Of a stretch of DNA of 64,000 bases, positions 19,401 through 28,487 are shown piece by piece. The notes under the pieces were generated by a model. It ran no database searches and had not been told where the DNA came from. It saw only the letters and a program-made list of their open reading frames with translations. Within the stretch, counting starts at the first letter, position 1, and the number at the start of each line of letters is the position of its first letter. The stretch covers positions 5,872-69,871 of the forward strand of contig UQGR01000004.1 in NCBI GenBank assembly GCA_900540705.1, given 5' to 3'. The position numbers were made by a program, and so were the translations under genes. Source of the DNA: an uncultured Mollicutes bacterium. Its GTDB lineage: Bacteria > Bacillota_I > Bacilli_A > Acholeplasmatales > Anaeroplasmataceae.

Positions 19401-21254
19401 TGGTATATTTTCAGAATATTCATTTAGCTTTGCTATAACTTTACTATTGGTCACTAAATTTACATTATAAGATAAATCCTCTCCAAATTGTAATCCATCT
19501 TGCATTAAGGAAGCATAAAGAATAATACTAGACATATTATCAGCTCCTGGAGAAACCTTAACAACACCATTTTCCACATTGGCCATTGTAGGATTAGAGG
19601 TTGTCCAGCTAACCTGAATATCATATTTATCAGTGGAAATTGGCAGTTCAAAATCATTAGATAAATTTAATGTTAAATGATTTATTATATACTTGTTAGC
19701 ATATCTGTACATTTCTACATCAGAAACTCCCTGAATGGTAACATTATATAAGTTTATCTCTCCTAAATACTCATTATCAAAGGTTAGTGTAGCTGTTAAA
19801 GTAACATTCTTGACATCTTCCTTTTTTCTTTGAATTTGATTGCCATTAATTAAAACGGATTCATCTCCCATACTAACTTTCCATGTTAGTTTTACATCCT
19901 CAGAAAGAACATTGGAGGTAATCCCTCTTGCATCTGCTTCATTGTATTTTCCTGGCAAATATAAATCGGATTCTATAACACCATTATTTAGAATTTGTTT
20001 CTTTAAATAAGCTTCAATGGAAGTAGGTTCTGGTATACTCACTAATCCTTTTGCTGTCAAATTCAATCCATATTCTACAACATAGGATCCTAAAGAAATT
20101 CGTGCAACAAGTGTTACGCTCTTATCATAAGTTGGTTGATTAAATTTGCCATCTCCATCTATTACATTATTGTTTAGAGAAGACCAGCTTACTTTTGCAC
20201 CATTATACTCAGTAAATAAATAGCTTGATGGAATATCAGAACTAAATGACTTATCTCTAAATTTATATTCTATTTCATTAATTACTTCTTGTATTTCTTC
20301 TGGATAATCATTTTCTGGTAAAGCTGTTACTTTCTTTAAAAAGGTTTTAAACTTTTTATTAGGTAAGGTCACTATGGCTGTAATACTTATATCTGTTCTT
20401 TTTTCGGGAATATGGAAAGCTCCTGTAGTTTCTAAAATAGATGGATGACTAATATTCCAGTTAATTGAAGCCACATCATTTCCCAATTGCATATACAATG
20501 GTAATTCAATATCTCCACAAAGAAATTCTGGAACAATAGCGTCTAAAGAAAGCATAAGAAATTCAAAAAAGTTTTCATCATCCTCTGGGTTAAATGGAAG
20601 AATAGAAATAACTTTTGTATAATTTTTTGTAGCTTTATTTTTTAATGTGATTTTACCTGTAAAGGTTACATCACTACTAGAATCTAAATTCAAACGCTCT
20701 CCTTTATTATTCATCAACTGTATATTACTAGACTCCCATGAAATGGTCGCCTCTCCTTTAATTGAAGAAGGCCCTTCTGTTGGAAGAACTATATTTGAAT
20801 AAGTCTCATTTGGCAATTGCTCATTTAACCACTGTTCTAATTGCTGAAATAAACGATCATTGTCTAACTCATAATGGGCTAGAACCGTTATAGTAAAAGT
20901 AGCAAAATTACTTTTAGACGTATCGTGTTGATTTTTAACATTGACATAGGCAGTTAGTTGTACTTCTGTGTCAATTTCAGGAAAGTTAAATTCTCCCGAT
21001 GTAGATATTATATCTTCTTTATTGCTTTCCCATCGAATTGTGCAATCTCCATATTCAGTAGGAAGTTCAAAACTTTCATACCAATCATAAGGTATTTTAG
21101 CATCCCCTTCAGGCTTGGTATTTGTTTCTCCACCTAATAAATAGACACGAACAGCCATAAGTTGTTGGGAGTTATCGATTTCACCATTCGTACAGGAAAT
21201 AAGCAAAAACAAGCAAGAAAATAAACTAAATAATATTAATAATATTTTTTTCAT
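16488..21254 (-). CDS. Leucine-rich-repeat surface lipoprotein with Ig-like and InlB-type domains
   Basis: The N-terminus is a lipoprotein signal with lipobox LLIS-Cys21, so the mature protein is membrane-tethered outside the cell. GGGAGG precedes the ATG. From about 30 to 640 there are several ~100-residue atypical bacterial Ig-like domains with the recurring pattern W-x-S-x4-I-x5-G and V-x-L-x-A. Residues about 680-1170 contain many 20-24-residue leucine-rich repeats of the LxxLxLSxNxI type. Then come a MucBP-like segment (about 1320-1395), an InlB B-type repeat (KYAMTFKQNNG to LWERT, about 1396-1450) and a terminal beta-rich domain ending KITAIQ. This architecture is known from internalin-like adhesins of Gram-positive bacteria. 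The gene follows the 284-residue exported-protein gene after 14 bases, so both are one operon. The ligand is unknown. Confidence 0.85.
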   Translation of the reverse strand: MKKILLILFSLFSCLFLLISCTNGEIDNSQQLMAVRVYLLGGETNTKPEGDAKIPYDWYESFELPTEYGDCTIRWESNKEDIISTSGEFNFPEIDTEVQLTAYVNVKNQHDTSKSNFATFTITVLAHYELDNDRLFQQLEQWLNEQLPNETYSNIVLPTEGPSSIKGEATISWESSNIQLMNNKGERLNLDSSSDVTFTGKITLKNKATKNYTKVISILPFNPEDDENFFEFLMLSLDAIVPEFLCGDIELPLYMQLGNDVASINWNISHPSILETTGAFHIPEKRTDISITAIVTLPNKKFKTFLKKVTALPENDYPEEIQEVINEIEYKFRDKSFSSDIPSSYLFTEYNGAKVSWSSLNNNVIDGDGKFNQPTYDKSVTLVARISLGSYVVEYGLNLTAKGLVSIPEPTSIEAYLKKQILNNGVIESDLYLPGKYNEADARGITSNVLSEDVKLTWKVSMGDESVLINGNQIQRKKEDVKNVTLTATLTFDNEYLGEINLYNVTIQGVSDVEMYRYANKYIINHLTLNLSNDFELPISTDKYDIQVSWTTSNPTMANVENGVVKVSPGADNMSSIILYASLMQDGLQFGEDLSYNVNLVTNSKVIAKLNEYSENIPDETLRRYMVSRFGTFNVLTVDSFKSTNMKDDKWYTLDLSYNPNAQIDGKGINKKLTSLKGIGYLTTLRKLNITGQDLLPNLAEVAPLKNLEVFIARNCGVGLNDGGVNPFNQLTNLSILDLSNNNITTTNILGNHYYNKLQYLYLDNNSISSVENLRFAENIEYLALSNNNIRDITELANLKKLKYLSLDNNKINDISSLSVSLTLEVINLSCQNADFRDASALESLINLRKLNISNNAIDSLEFIRDMKKLEVLDASSNNISAGAYVLNGIVSLRKLILNDNNLTGNTKFITNLVNLKVLQLSNNNFSNTNFSLDVKGLKSLEVLEISSYNSNFIIEKLDFLSEMPNLIHLEIPDAKIPQTYTVNSASNQTEVDNVEMLSKCENLMYLNISGNAFTNLSKLSKLGNSLKELVIDNLNLTEEGQKGEDGNHILRSFHLDVLSASNCNLTKLREDGVSYFVDYSNGLWYLNLSNNKFSEEIDINDFSNTSRYKNLKYLIINNDKNAPKVVNAHNLKKFENLEALGLKNSDVIVNGELLLPKGLTYINFAGVKNIYNRETLNYLYNNFIDAQVYLDPNSNLPGFNPDTEIKSIASCLNLPPIGLKNEFKGNIDQSNYTFDLSQFISEACGYEPLSVELDNSLFEIITENGKQIIYITKENRDKFLSENQGDVTIPMIVSFDIYDQDDIPSNSVQTILMINADALVGYTVHHYYMNTNGEYIKGDTSYAYYEKYTSKKNEHATVTGALISRVGFSNPEEKSIVLQEDENLNVIEYYYPRNKYAMTFKQNNGQDDRVEYFYYQEGIIYPEITANGYHFLGWLGAIETMPANNVSCEALWERTSTDVVHRDGTNIRVTDKDKVYQEVNPNLNIELLKSLGYTKLTISITFDCQEVNDGYQDLWIYTPGDRQLDSATVEHGKGYKDTSWWAHTVSFTINISDVSSTGLFKIRWGAHGGMGDDWNLGRTTYKITAIQ

Positions 21255-21268
21255 TTTTTAGAGCCTCC

Positions 21269-22123
21269 CTAGAATAACCCGTTTTTTATTATGGAATTTA
21301 TAAGATTTTCAGGACTTAAATAATTACCCATAAAATCTTCTACGACAACCTTTTCGCCTGTTCTCCAATGCTCTATATAACCGTTTGCCCATCTTCTACA
21401 TACACCACTCATTAAATTTAAGAAGAAATACCCTTCACCGCAGAGTTTATAATCTGTTGTATATGTTCTTACAAGAATTGCCATTTCAACATCATACTTA
21501 ACTATTTGCCATGGCACTATAGTTCCATTAACTTCTGGTATAGCATTAAATGTTCTTGAAAATGTTTGACCTTTTCCTGTTTGCATAAGCTGGGACGAAC
21601 CAAATTCTAGTGTAATGGCTTCTTCAATAAGGAATCCAAATTTGGTTTCTGAACTTACTTTTTCTTCAAATCCTAATGAAAAACTATTTTCAACACTATA
21701 CTCTACAGATATAGAATTAGCTGTTGTATATTGATCTAATCCAGTAATAGTTTGAGTTTGGCCTGCAATATTTCCAGCCTCTCCCTTCGTTGTCATTTTT
21801 AAACCACTTATTTTCATAACCGTAGCCATGTCTGTATCCTGTGGCATAAAAAAATTAAAAATTAAATCCCCGGCAGTTTGTATTCTTGGATTTTCCATAT
21901 CAAATCCAACATATTCATACCACTGCTTTTGATGTTCCTCAATATTTGGAGCATCAAATTCATTTTCTAAATAATCTTCTCCTAATTCTGGCTTTGGAAC
22001 TTCTTCTGACTTATTTTCCTCAGTAAAATTAGGAAAAGCGTCCTTTTGATTAGCAAGACAAATGCCTGTAATCGTAAAAGAACATACTACAATAATAAAA
22101 ACTAAAAAAACAATCTTTTTCAT
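21269..22123 (-). CDS. Exported protein with possible aerolysin/ETX-MTX2-like pore-forming domain
   Basis: A clear Sec signal peptide (residues 1-25, IVFLVFIIVVCSFTITGICLA) is followed by an acidic linker and a beta-rich domain. Residues about 125-225 show alternating polar/apolar strands (SISVEYSVENSFSLGF, then an amphipathic hairpin around KFGFLIEEAITLEF, then GKGQTFSRTF and VPWQIVKYDVEMAI). This pattern resembles the stem-and-scaffold region of aerolysin, epsilon-toxin and MTX2 beta-pore formers. I recognise no defined signature, so the assignment is tentative. GAGAGGTAG stands before the ATG, and a promoter lies about 150 bases upstream. It is the first gene of an operon with the LRR lipoprotein. 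Alternatives are a structural surface protein or a binding partner of the LRR protein. Confidence 0.4.
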   Translation of the reverse strand: MKKIVFLVFIIVVCSFTITGICLANQKDAFPNFTEENKSEEVPKPELGEDYLENEFDAPNIEEHQKQWYEYVGFDMENPRIQTAGDLIFNFFMPQDTDMATVMKISGLKMTTKGEAGNIAGQTQTITGLDQYTTANSISVEYSVENSFSLGFEEKVSSETKFGFLIEEAITLEFGSSQLMQTGKGQTFSRTFNAIPEVNGTIVPWQIVKYDVEMAILVRTYTTDYKLCGEGYFFLNLMSGVCRRWANGYIEHWRTGEKVVVEDFMGNYLSPENLINSIIKNGLF

Positions 22124-22255
22124 ATTACTACCTCTCTTATAATTTTTTCTATTTAGTTTTTTAAAAAAGTGAACGATTCTTTGTAATCTTTGAATTCCAT
22201 CTCCCCCTTAAATTAAAGTAAATTTATAACATTAAGAATAGTTTTATCTAATTTA

Positions 22256-22285
22256 ATTATATTTTGTAAAATCCTGTAAAGTCAA
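22256..22285 (-). promoter_or_regulatory. Promoter of the exported-protein/LRR operon
   Basis: On the minus strand, -35 TTGACT (22280-22285) and a perfect -10 TATAAT (22256-22261) are separated by 18 bp. The predicted leader is about 125 nt. Confidence 0.65.
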
Positions 22286-22483
22286 AGAAAATCGTGTCAA
22301 AAGTTTCGACATAATTTTCATAATAAAAGAATAGAAAAGGGCAGCGATTATATAACTACCCTCATAGTATTAACAAACTACGGATTTTAAAAATAAGTGT
22401 TTGTACCTTTGAATTTTTTTACTCAAAAATATGTATTTTACACATCAAAAAAGCCAGAAAAATATGCATTTCTTTTATTTTAA

Positions 22484-22514
22484 AGAAAAAAGCTTGTCAT
22501 AAATAACTGACAAG
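22484..22514 (-). terminator. Terminator of the polysaccharide operon (after the metallophosphatase)
   Basis: On the minus strand, CTTGTCA (22508-22514) pairs with TGACAAG (22493-22499), followed by a CTTTTTTC run. It ends the long operon that begins near 34631. Confidence 0.85.
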
Positions 22515-22582
22515 CCTCAAGATATTATTAATTTTTATCCTATAAAATATTTAATAGATGGACTAAAAATAACAATAAGCAA

Positions 22583-23713
22583 TTAATATACAAACCAAGT
22601 GTCTTTGCCTATCCCTATTCTTTGCGTATATACCATAGTCTGTTTTACAGAGACAACATCAAACAAGTAGTATTCTTCAGTATATTCTCGCTCCATATAT
22701 CTTTGGAGTCCTTTCTTGGTCTGTTTAGCACTTAATTCCTCGGTTTCTATTTTTGCAGAGCCTACTCGCATTACTTGACAATCTATTTCATTACTGTAAA
22801 ACACACTATCTGCATGCAAATGTCCACAAAGATAGGCAACGACTTTAGACTGATAATCCATAAAATTACAAGTAAAGTTTTCACCTTCATACATCGTATG
22901 ATTACTTAAAGATTTTAAAAGAGAGAACAAAGCTTTAAGATTATTTGATTTTCGGTAGTTACATTCACTTTGATAATCATGAGCAAGAAAAAGATAATTG
23001 ATATTTGGATTATTTAATGCCTTTTCCTTTAGCCACAGCAATTGTTTTTCCGTATATCCCATATCTAATCTGCCACTATAAATTAATTTATTTTCTTCAT
23101 TTAATTTATATTCATAATCCGTAGAGTTTAAACAGACCACTCTCGTGTTCTTTTTAGGAAAATCAATATAAAAATAATTATCCTGGTATCCACTGATATA
23201 TTTCTCATAATATTTCATCGTATGATTATAAAACTCTTCTGGTGATAAAATATATTCAGGGTTCCGGTCATAATAAGAATCTCTTTCATAGTAGTAACAA
23301 TAGCTATTATCATCATGGTTCCCTTTTAATATTAAAACTGGAATCTCTAAATCCTTAAAAAATAAAGACACAGAATCTAATAAGGCATACGCATCTTCTT
23401 TTCCCGTCATTACCATGCCATTATAGATATCTCCGCCAATTGCTATAAAATCTAATTCATTTTCCGTAGCCAACTTTTTAATTAGTTCTAATTGCTCAAA
23501 AATGAAAGCATAATCTTCTGCCGATGTATCCATATGCAAATCGGTAATAAATATAAAATTCAAGGCATCCTGTTCTAAGCTAACCTTATACTCTATCTTC
23601 TTTGGTTCAGGGTCTTCCTTCTTCAATGTAAAATATAAGGTAATCCCAATTCCAACGATTAGAATAAGACTTATTCCTGCAATACTGCATATTTTCTTCC
23701 AAAGCCTACTCAT
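22583..23713 (-). CDS. Membrane-anchored calcineurin-like metallophosphoesterase
   Basis: One N-terminal transmembrane helix (about residues 10-30) is followed by a complete metallophosphoesterase domain. The dinuclear-metal motifs are all present in order: FITDLHMD (D-x-H), AIGGDIYNG (GD), LKGNHDDN (GNHD), LAHDYQ (His) and LCGHLHAD (GHxH). The protein therefore probably hydrolyses a phosphoester on the outer side of the membrane. It is the last gene of the polysaccharide operon, 40 bases after the flippase gene, so a role in trimming or recycling a phospho-substituted or lipid-linked surface glycan is likely but not shown by the sequence. GGTGG precedes the start. Confidence 0.85.
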   Translation of the reverse strand: MSRLWKKICSIAGISLILIVGIGITLYFTLKKEDPEPKKIEYKVSLEQDALNFIFITDLHMDTSAEDYAFIFEQLELIKKLATENELDFIAIGGDIYNGMVMTGKEDAYALLDSVSLFFKDLEIPVLILKGNHDDNSYCYYYERDSYYDRNPEYILSPEEFYNHTMKYYEKYISGYQDNYFYIDFPKKNTRVVCLNSTDYEYKLNEENKLIYSGRLDMGYTEKQLLWLKEKALNNPNINYLFLAHDYQSECNYRKSNNLKALFSLLKSLSNHTMYEGENFTCNFMDYQSKVVAYLCGHLHADSVFYSNEIDCQVMRVGSAKIETEELSAKQTKKGLQRYMEREYTEEYYLFDVVSVKQTMVYTQRIGIGKDTWFVY

Positions 23714-23753
23714 TGTTTTTCCACCTCAGATAATCATACATTTTATATATTTT

Positions 23754-25307
23754 CTATGAATTAGTTTTAATTTTTTTTCTTTTGAAAATTTTTCTTATAA
23801 ATCCATATAAGAATTGCTCCTTTAAAATTAAAAGCATAACACCATAAATGACTATACCACAGCCTACAATGATTAAGGAGTTCAAAATACTAGATTCTAA
23901 ATACTTACCTAAAAACCATGCAGGAATAAACATAACTATACCTGAAAGAAGATATTTCCAGGAACATAGAATGATTTTCTTTAAGCTGATTTGCTTGGAA
24001 ACCATAATCCCCATCGTTATAGTCACAATACATTCTGCAATGATAGAAGCTATAGCGGCACCGAAGGACCAATAGAATGGAATTAAAATACAATTTAAGA
24101 TAAGATTTAAAACTGCCCCTAAAAGTAACGCGATGGTAAAGCTTTTATCATGACCTGAGGGAACTAGATACTGTAAACCAAAAATATTACTAAAGCCAAT
24201 CAGCAGAATCAATACACTGAATATAGAAATTAGAGGTATACATTTTTCATATCCCTCACCATAAAACCAAGGAACAAAATTGGAGGCCGTGGCGATTAGA
24301 CCTAAAACCATTGGAACTCCAACCAACCAGACCAGCCTAGAGGAGGTATAAATATTTTGTCTAACCTTATCTAAATTTCCTTGTGATATTTCATAGCTAT
24401 TTCTTGGAATCATTACACTACCAAAACAAGTGATAATAGTCATTGCCATTTTAACTAGCTTTTCCGATTGTTCATACAGTCCATTTTCCAAATCAGATAT
24501 ACGTTTAACTACTTCTTTTCCATTCTCTATGACAGTATAGGTATCAGGGATTAAAACACCAATTAAGGTTCGATCCAAAACCGTATAGATTGAAGTAGCA
24601 ATTGTTGGAATAAAAAGCTTTAAGGTCCCTTTCAAATGCTTAAATGGACGCAAAGACTTGATGGGTATTCTTACCAATAGCTTAGGCAAATATCCCCACA
24701 TAGATAAGTTGCTGACGATAAGCATAGCTGCATTAATAAGTGCATAAATCCAAACGTCCTGTTCGTTTTTAACAAAGATAAAGATACAGGCAATGGAGAT
24801 TGCTTTTATTATGACATTACGAAGTACTAGCTTTCCAAACTCTTCATTGCCTTGAAAAAAGAAGGAAATATCAAAAGCGATGGCGAAGATATTTATTGAA
24901 AACACCCACATCAACAAGGTATATTTATCATAAACCTGAAATAGACACAACATGATGTTCAGCAATAAGGCTATACCCACTGAAACAAGTCTACACAAAT
25001 TAATTTCCCAAAATATTCTACTTTGATTTTCCTTTTGATTTTGATATTTAGCAATTTCTCTTTGAGCATAATATCCAAAGCCCAGAGAACCAAATATCGT
25101 AAAATAGGTAATTAAGGAGTAGGAAAAGCTATACTCTCCAACTCCTTCTGGTGATAAAACTCTTGATATATAAGGTGTAACAATTAAAGGAACCAAAACT
25201 AAGAATAGCTGGTAGATCACATTATAGATATAATTCTTTTTTACACTTTTTCTTTTCTTAGGTTCAGGAGAAGCTGGAGCCTGCTGGATTGATTCTTGAC
25301 CTTCCAT
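23754..25307 (-). CDS. wzx: Wzx-type polysaccharide flippase (MATE/PST family)
   Basis: This 517-residue polytopic protein has about 14 hydrophobic helices and the family start region YNVIYQLFLVLVPLIVTPYISRVLSPEGVG, split here for brevity into its key motif PYISRVLSPEGVGEYS near residues 45-60. Wzx flippases move undecaprenyl-pyrophosphate-linked repeat units across the membrane. A soluble Pro/Lys N-terminal tail (residues 1-25) and a loop near residues 255-280 (TVIENGKEVVKRISD) are extra. The start overlaps the stop of glf by one base (TAATG), with GGAGGAAG upstream, so the two genes are translationally coupled. It is one of two Wzx proteins in this locus. Confidence 0.9.
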   Translation of the reverse strand: MEGQESIQQAPASPEPKKRKSVKKNYIYNVIYQLFLVLVPLIVTPYISRVLSPEGVGEYSFSYSLITYFTIFGSLGFGYYAQREIAKYQNQKENQSRIFWEINLCRLVSVGIALLLNIMLCLFQVYDKYTLLMWVFSINIFAIAFDISFFFQGNEEFGKLVLRNVIIKAISIACIFIFVKNEQDVWIYALINAAMLIVSNLSMWGYLPKLLVRIPIKSLRPFKHLKGTLKLFIPTIATSIYTVLDRTLIGVLIPDTYTVIENGKEVVKRISDLENGLYEQSEKLVKMAMTIITCFGSVMIPRNSYEISQGNLDKVRQNIYTSSRLVWLVGVPMVLGLIATASNFVPWFYGEGYEKCIPLISIFSVLILLIGFSNIFGLQYLVPSGHDKSFTIALLLGAVLNLILNCILIPFYWSFGAAIASIIAECIVTITMGIMVSKQISLKKIILCSWKYLLSGIVMFIPAWFLGKYLESSILNSLIIVGCGIVIYGVMLLILKEQFLYGFIRKIFKRKKIKTNS

Positions 25308-26404
25308 TAAGCTTCCTCCTCTAGCATCCTAAGAGCAGCCTCAATTACATCATCCATATCCATATACTGATATTGTCCTAAACGTCCTCCAAAGATGACA
25401 TTAGGAATTTCCTTTGTCTTCTCCTTATATTTTTTATATAAACTCATATTCTTTTCATCATTGATTGGATAATAAGGTTCAACCCCTAGCTTCCAAGCAG
25501 AGGAATATTCTTTAGAAATAACTGTTTTATCCTGAGTTCCAAACTCAAAATGCTTATGCTCTATAATTCTTGTATAAGGAATTTCATATTCTGTATAGTT
25601 GATTACTGCATTACCTTGATAGTTTGAACAATCTAAAACCTCAGTTTCAAAACGAACACTTCTATATTCTAAAGTTCCATAACAATATTCAAAAAATTGA
25701 TCAATTGGACCAGTATAGATTATTCTCTTCGCCTGAGCCTCCAACTCCTTACGATGCTCAAAAAAATCAACATTCAGCTGAACCTCAACTCCCTTTAGCA
25801 TATTTTGAATAAGCTGGGTATACCCTCCAATGGGAATTCCCTGATAGCGATCATTAAAATAATTATTGTCAAAGGTAAAGCGTACAGGCAATCTCTTAAT
25901 AATAAATGCTGGTAGCTCAGTACAAGGTCTTCCCCATTGCTTGGCAGTATACCCTTTAATTAGCTTTTCGTAAATGGTTTTGCCAACTAGGTTTATGGCC
26001 TGCTCCTCTAGATTTTTAGGTTCCTCCTTATAACAATCCTTACGCTCCTCCTCAATTCTTTGTTTGGCCTGTTCAGGAGTAAAAACATCTGGCCAAAGCT
26101 TTGTAAAGGTATTCATGTTAAATGGTAGGTTATAGCACTCATCCTTATATCTTGCAACAGGACAATTGATATAATTATTAAACTCTGCAAATTGATTTAC
26201 ATAGTTCCAAATCACTGGATTGGAGGTATGAAAAATGTGAGCTCCATACTTATGCACCTGAATGCCCTCCATATCTTCTGTATAAATATTTCCAGCAATA
26301 TGGTTTCTCTTATCTATAACAAGACACTTATATCCTTTTTTATTCAATTCATATGCACAAACTGCGCCATATAATCCTGCTCCTACAATTAAGTAATCTA
26401 CCAT
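25307..26404 (-). CDS. glf: UDP-galactopyranose mutase
   Basis: This FAD enzyme converts UDP-galactopyranose to UDP-galactofuranose, the donor for Galf residues in surface glycans. The ATG at 26404 is chosen because AGAGGTGAT lies upstream and the flavin-binding motif VGAGLYGAVCAYEL must start within a few residues of the N-terminus; the longer open frame is only read-through. Other Glf landmarks are VIDKRNHIAGN, KYGAHIFHT, the GYTAKQWG segment and FGGRLGQYQYMDMDD near the C-terminus. The length of 365 residues is standard. It is directly coupled to wzx and is preceded by a DUF4422 glycosyltransferase, which could use a Galf-containing acceptor. Confidence 0.95.
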   Translation of the reverse strand: MVDYLIVGAGLYGAVCAYELNKKGYKCLVIDKRNHIAGNIYTEDMEGIQVHKYGAHIFHTSNPVIWNYVNQFAEFNNYINCPVARYKDECYNLPFNMNTFTKLWPDVFTPEQAKQRIEEERKDCYKEEPKNLEEQAINLVGKTIYEKLIKGYTAKQWGRPCTELPAFIIKRLPVRFTFDNNYFNDRYQGIPIGGYTQLIQNMLKGVEVQLNVDFFEHRKELEAQAKRIIYTGPIDQFFEYCYGTLEYRSVRFETEVLDCSNYQGNAVINYTEYEIPYTRIIEHKHFEFGTQDKTVISKEYSSAWKLGVEPYYPINDEKNMSLYKKYKEKTKEIPNVIFGGRLGQYQYMDMDDVIEAALRMLEEEA

Positions 26405-26408
26405 TGTA

Positions 26409-27149
26409 TCACCTCTTAAATCTACTGAAAATAAATTTAATATTATTTTTAAAATTCCCTTTCCATCTGGAATAAGCCGAACTATCCGAACGATAGACTG
26501 GATACTCCTTAACATTTAAATTTCTATATAAAACAAAAATATTTAATAACCGTTCAGACATAAATCCAAATATACGCTTTTGATAGTCTGGATAAGAACT
26601 AATATCAATTCGTTTTTCTACCTCAAATAATATATCAAATAGCCAAGAACAATACTCCTTAAAGATGGCCTCGCTGGTTATCATCATATTATAATAATAG
26701 GTTTGATAGGAATTGAAATAGGAATCAAAGGTTTTCTCCATTTCTGGATATTTTTCTATAATGACCTTTTTTAACGTTTGCAAATCCTTCTCATATCCAC
26801 ATGCTAGATAATGCTTTGCATTTGATTCTCGAAGATATGCTTTTTTAGGAAGAATTATATCATGATTTTGCAAAGCCTTATCTATTATTTTTTTAGATAG
26901 TAATTTATTGCCTTTATAAAAAAACCTTCTGTAATGAACTAGACCCATAATGTCTTCTGCTTGGTTCTTCCAAATCCAGTATAAGCCAGTTAGTTCACAG
27001 AAACAATAATTCTTAGAGGAAATAGACTCCTCTATTTGATCAGAATACATGCCATCCTCTGTTCCATTATAAGCTCCTACAGAAAGTAGTTTATATTCAG
27101 GTGGAAGATTTAAATCAATTTTTTTATGCGTGATTACGTAAATTTTCAT
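26409..27149 (-). CDS. DUF4422-family glycosyltransferase
   Basis: The protein begins MKIYVITHKKIDL and contains LLSVGAYNG, the SSKNYCFCELTGLYWIWKN block and GLVHYRRFF, which together mark the DUF4422 capsular glycosyltransferase family. This family acts on the cytoplasmic side to extend the lipid-linked repeat unit. The ATG at 27149 is selected because GGGTGGTG lies at a suitable distance; a GTG at 27164 is nearer to that site than normal. The start lies inside the end of the preceding Wzy gene (26-base overlap), implying coupled translation. The transferred sugar is unknown. The C-terminal ~30 residues are basic and may bind the membrane. Confidence 0.82.
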   Translation of the reverse strand: MKIYVITHKKIDLNLPPEYKLLSVGAYNGTEDGMYSDQIEESISSKNYCFCELTGLYWIWKNQAEDIMGLVHYRRFFYKGNKLLSKKIIDKALQNHDIILPKKAYLRESNAKHYLACGYEKDLQTLKKVIIEKYPEMEKTFDSYFNSYQTYYYNMMITSEAIFKEYCSWLFDILFEVEKRIDISSYPDYQKRIFGFMSERLLNIFVLYRNLNVKEYPVYRSDSSAYSRWKGNFKNNIKFIFSRFKR

Positions 27150-28452
27150 TTGACCATTCACCACCCTTTTTTACACAAATTAAAATAAATAATACAATAA
27201 AGATAAAGCTATCAATCTTCAAATAACTTAAAGAAAATATAGAAATGATAAAGAACGCTATCAAAACAAATTTAGAATAGGTAAAGGAAGACGTTTTTGG
27301 ATACTTGCTGAAGATATAAATTAAAAATAAGACATAGAAAAGACCAACAAAAATACCAAAGGTCATCAATACATCGATGTATGTATTATGAGCAACCATC
27401 GCACTACTCTGACTATATTGTATCATATAAACATAGTTATAATCTAGGCTTCTACCAAACAAGAATGTCTGTGTCTCGCTAAATAACTTATGCATAAAGG
27501 TAGACTGCAAATAGTCTCTTCCTGTCGTAAGTGTTGTTGTACCCAGTCTAAATATATATTTATCTAATATAGTCCCCATCAGCCCAGAAACAGACAAAAA
27601 TACTATCGCAGCAATACCTACACCAATACCTAAAATTACCTTTTCAAAGCGTATTTTTCTTTGTAGAAAAACAAGGTCATAAAAGTATTTAAGCAGGTAT
27701 AATCCCAAGCATCCAAAAACCATAAGGATATACATTTTAGAGATGGATAAAATTCCCATTGCGAAAACAGAAACCATAAAGAACCATTTTCTCTTTGAGT
27801 TAAATAAAATAGGGGCAGCTAAAATTAAGGACAAGGCAAATATACTATAATAGTTAGGATCTCTACTCATTCCCACAAAACGATAGGCTGTCGGAATATG
27901 AAATCCCCACTTCATTAATACACTGACTCCACATAAAAATACACTAAAGACAAAGCCAGTATAAAAGTAATAATATATCTTTTTTATGCTGATTTCTGAA
28001 AAAATAGAAATCGTCAAAAATAATATAAGATACGTTATCCAAATATTAAAGTTTCCCAAATAAGACAAAGAAAATAAATTATTAATCATTGCGTTCAAGC
28101 AATCATATAAAAACAAGAATAGGATACCAAATAAAATAATAGGATACTTTATTTTGATTCTATGCGTGAAAATATAAAAGATAAGCTTTATAAATAAGAC
28201 TATAATTGCAAAATTAAAGAAATATTTAAATCCGAGATTGTCAAACACTCCCATTAGTGGTAGAGAGAAAAAGACAAGACTATAGGAAACTGGAAGTTTA
28301 GATGCAAAAATAAGTACATAAAATAAAACCAAGCTTCCCATCATGATAAACCGATTATTACTTATGAAAGCAAGTAAAATTGCAAAGATAACGAATGCGT
28401 TCATCCAAAAGGTTTTTTTATTTTTAGATATTAAATTCAGGATAGTCTTCAC
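27124..28452 (-). CDS. wzy: Wzy/O-antigen-ligase-type polysaccharide polymerase
   Basis: This is a 442-residue polytopic protein with 11-12 hydrophobic segments. A large loop around residues 285-345 contains GRDYLQSTF, FGRSLDYNY and VAHNTYIDVLMTFG; the Arg-rich loop followed by HNxxxxxxxxxG is typical of the Wzy_C/O-antigen ligase superfamily. It likely polymerises repeat units on the outer face of the membrane. Translation begins at GTG (28452), preceded by AAAGGAG at seven bases. Sequence between membrane proteins of this class is poorly conserved, so polymerase and ligase cannot be told apart here. Confidence 0.82.
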   Translation of the reverse strand: MKTILNLISKNKKTFWMNAFVIFAILLAFISNNRFIMMGSLVLFYVLIFASKLPVSYSLVFFSLPLMGVFDNLGFKYFFNFAIIVLFIKLIFYIFTHRIKIKYPIILFGILFLFLYDCLNAMINNLFSLSYLGNFNIWITYLILFLTISIFSEISIKKIYYYFYTGFVFSVFLCGVSVLMKWGFHIPTAYRFVGMSRDPNYYSIFALSLILAAPILFNSKRKWFFMVSVFAMGILSISKMYILMVFGCLGLYLLKYFYDLVFLQRKIRFEKVILGIGVGIAAIVFLSVSGLMGTILDKYIFRLGTTTLTTGRDYLQSTFMHKLFSETQTFLFGRSLDYNYVYMIQYSQSSAMVAHNTYIDVLMTFGIFVGLFYVLFLIYIFSKYPKTSSFTYSKFVLIAFFIISIFSLSYLKIDSFIFIVLFILICVKKGGEWSNENLRNHA

Positions 28453-28487
28453 ATCAATACTCCTTTCATAAAAATTTTAAAACAATA

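Larger units (their letters stand above)
22124..22582. other. Intergenic region, 459 bp
   Basis: It contains the promoter (22256-22285) and ~125-nt leader of the 284-residue exported-protein gene and, on the other side, the terminator of the metallophosphatase gene (22484-22514). The leader includes a GGGGGAG run (near 22200). No gene-sized ORF or RNA gene is seen in the remaining A/T-rich sequence. Confidence 0.6.

Noticed and set aside
22150..22205. Small leader peptide (about 15 codons) starting right after GGGGGAG on the minus strand
   Set aside because: The purine run touches the ATG with no spacer, so it is a poor initiation site, and nothing else supports translation.
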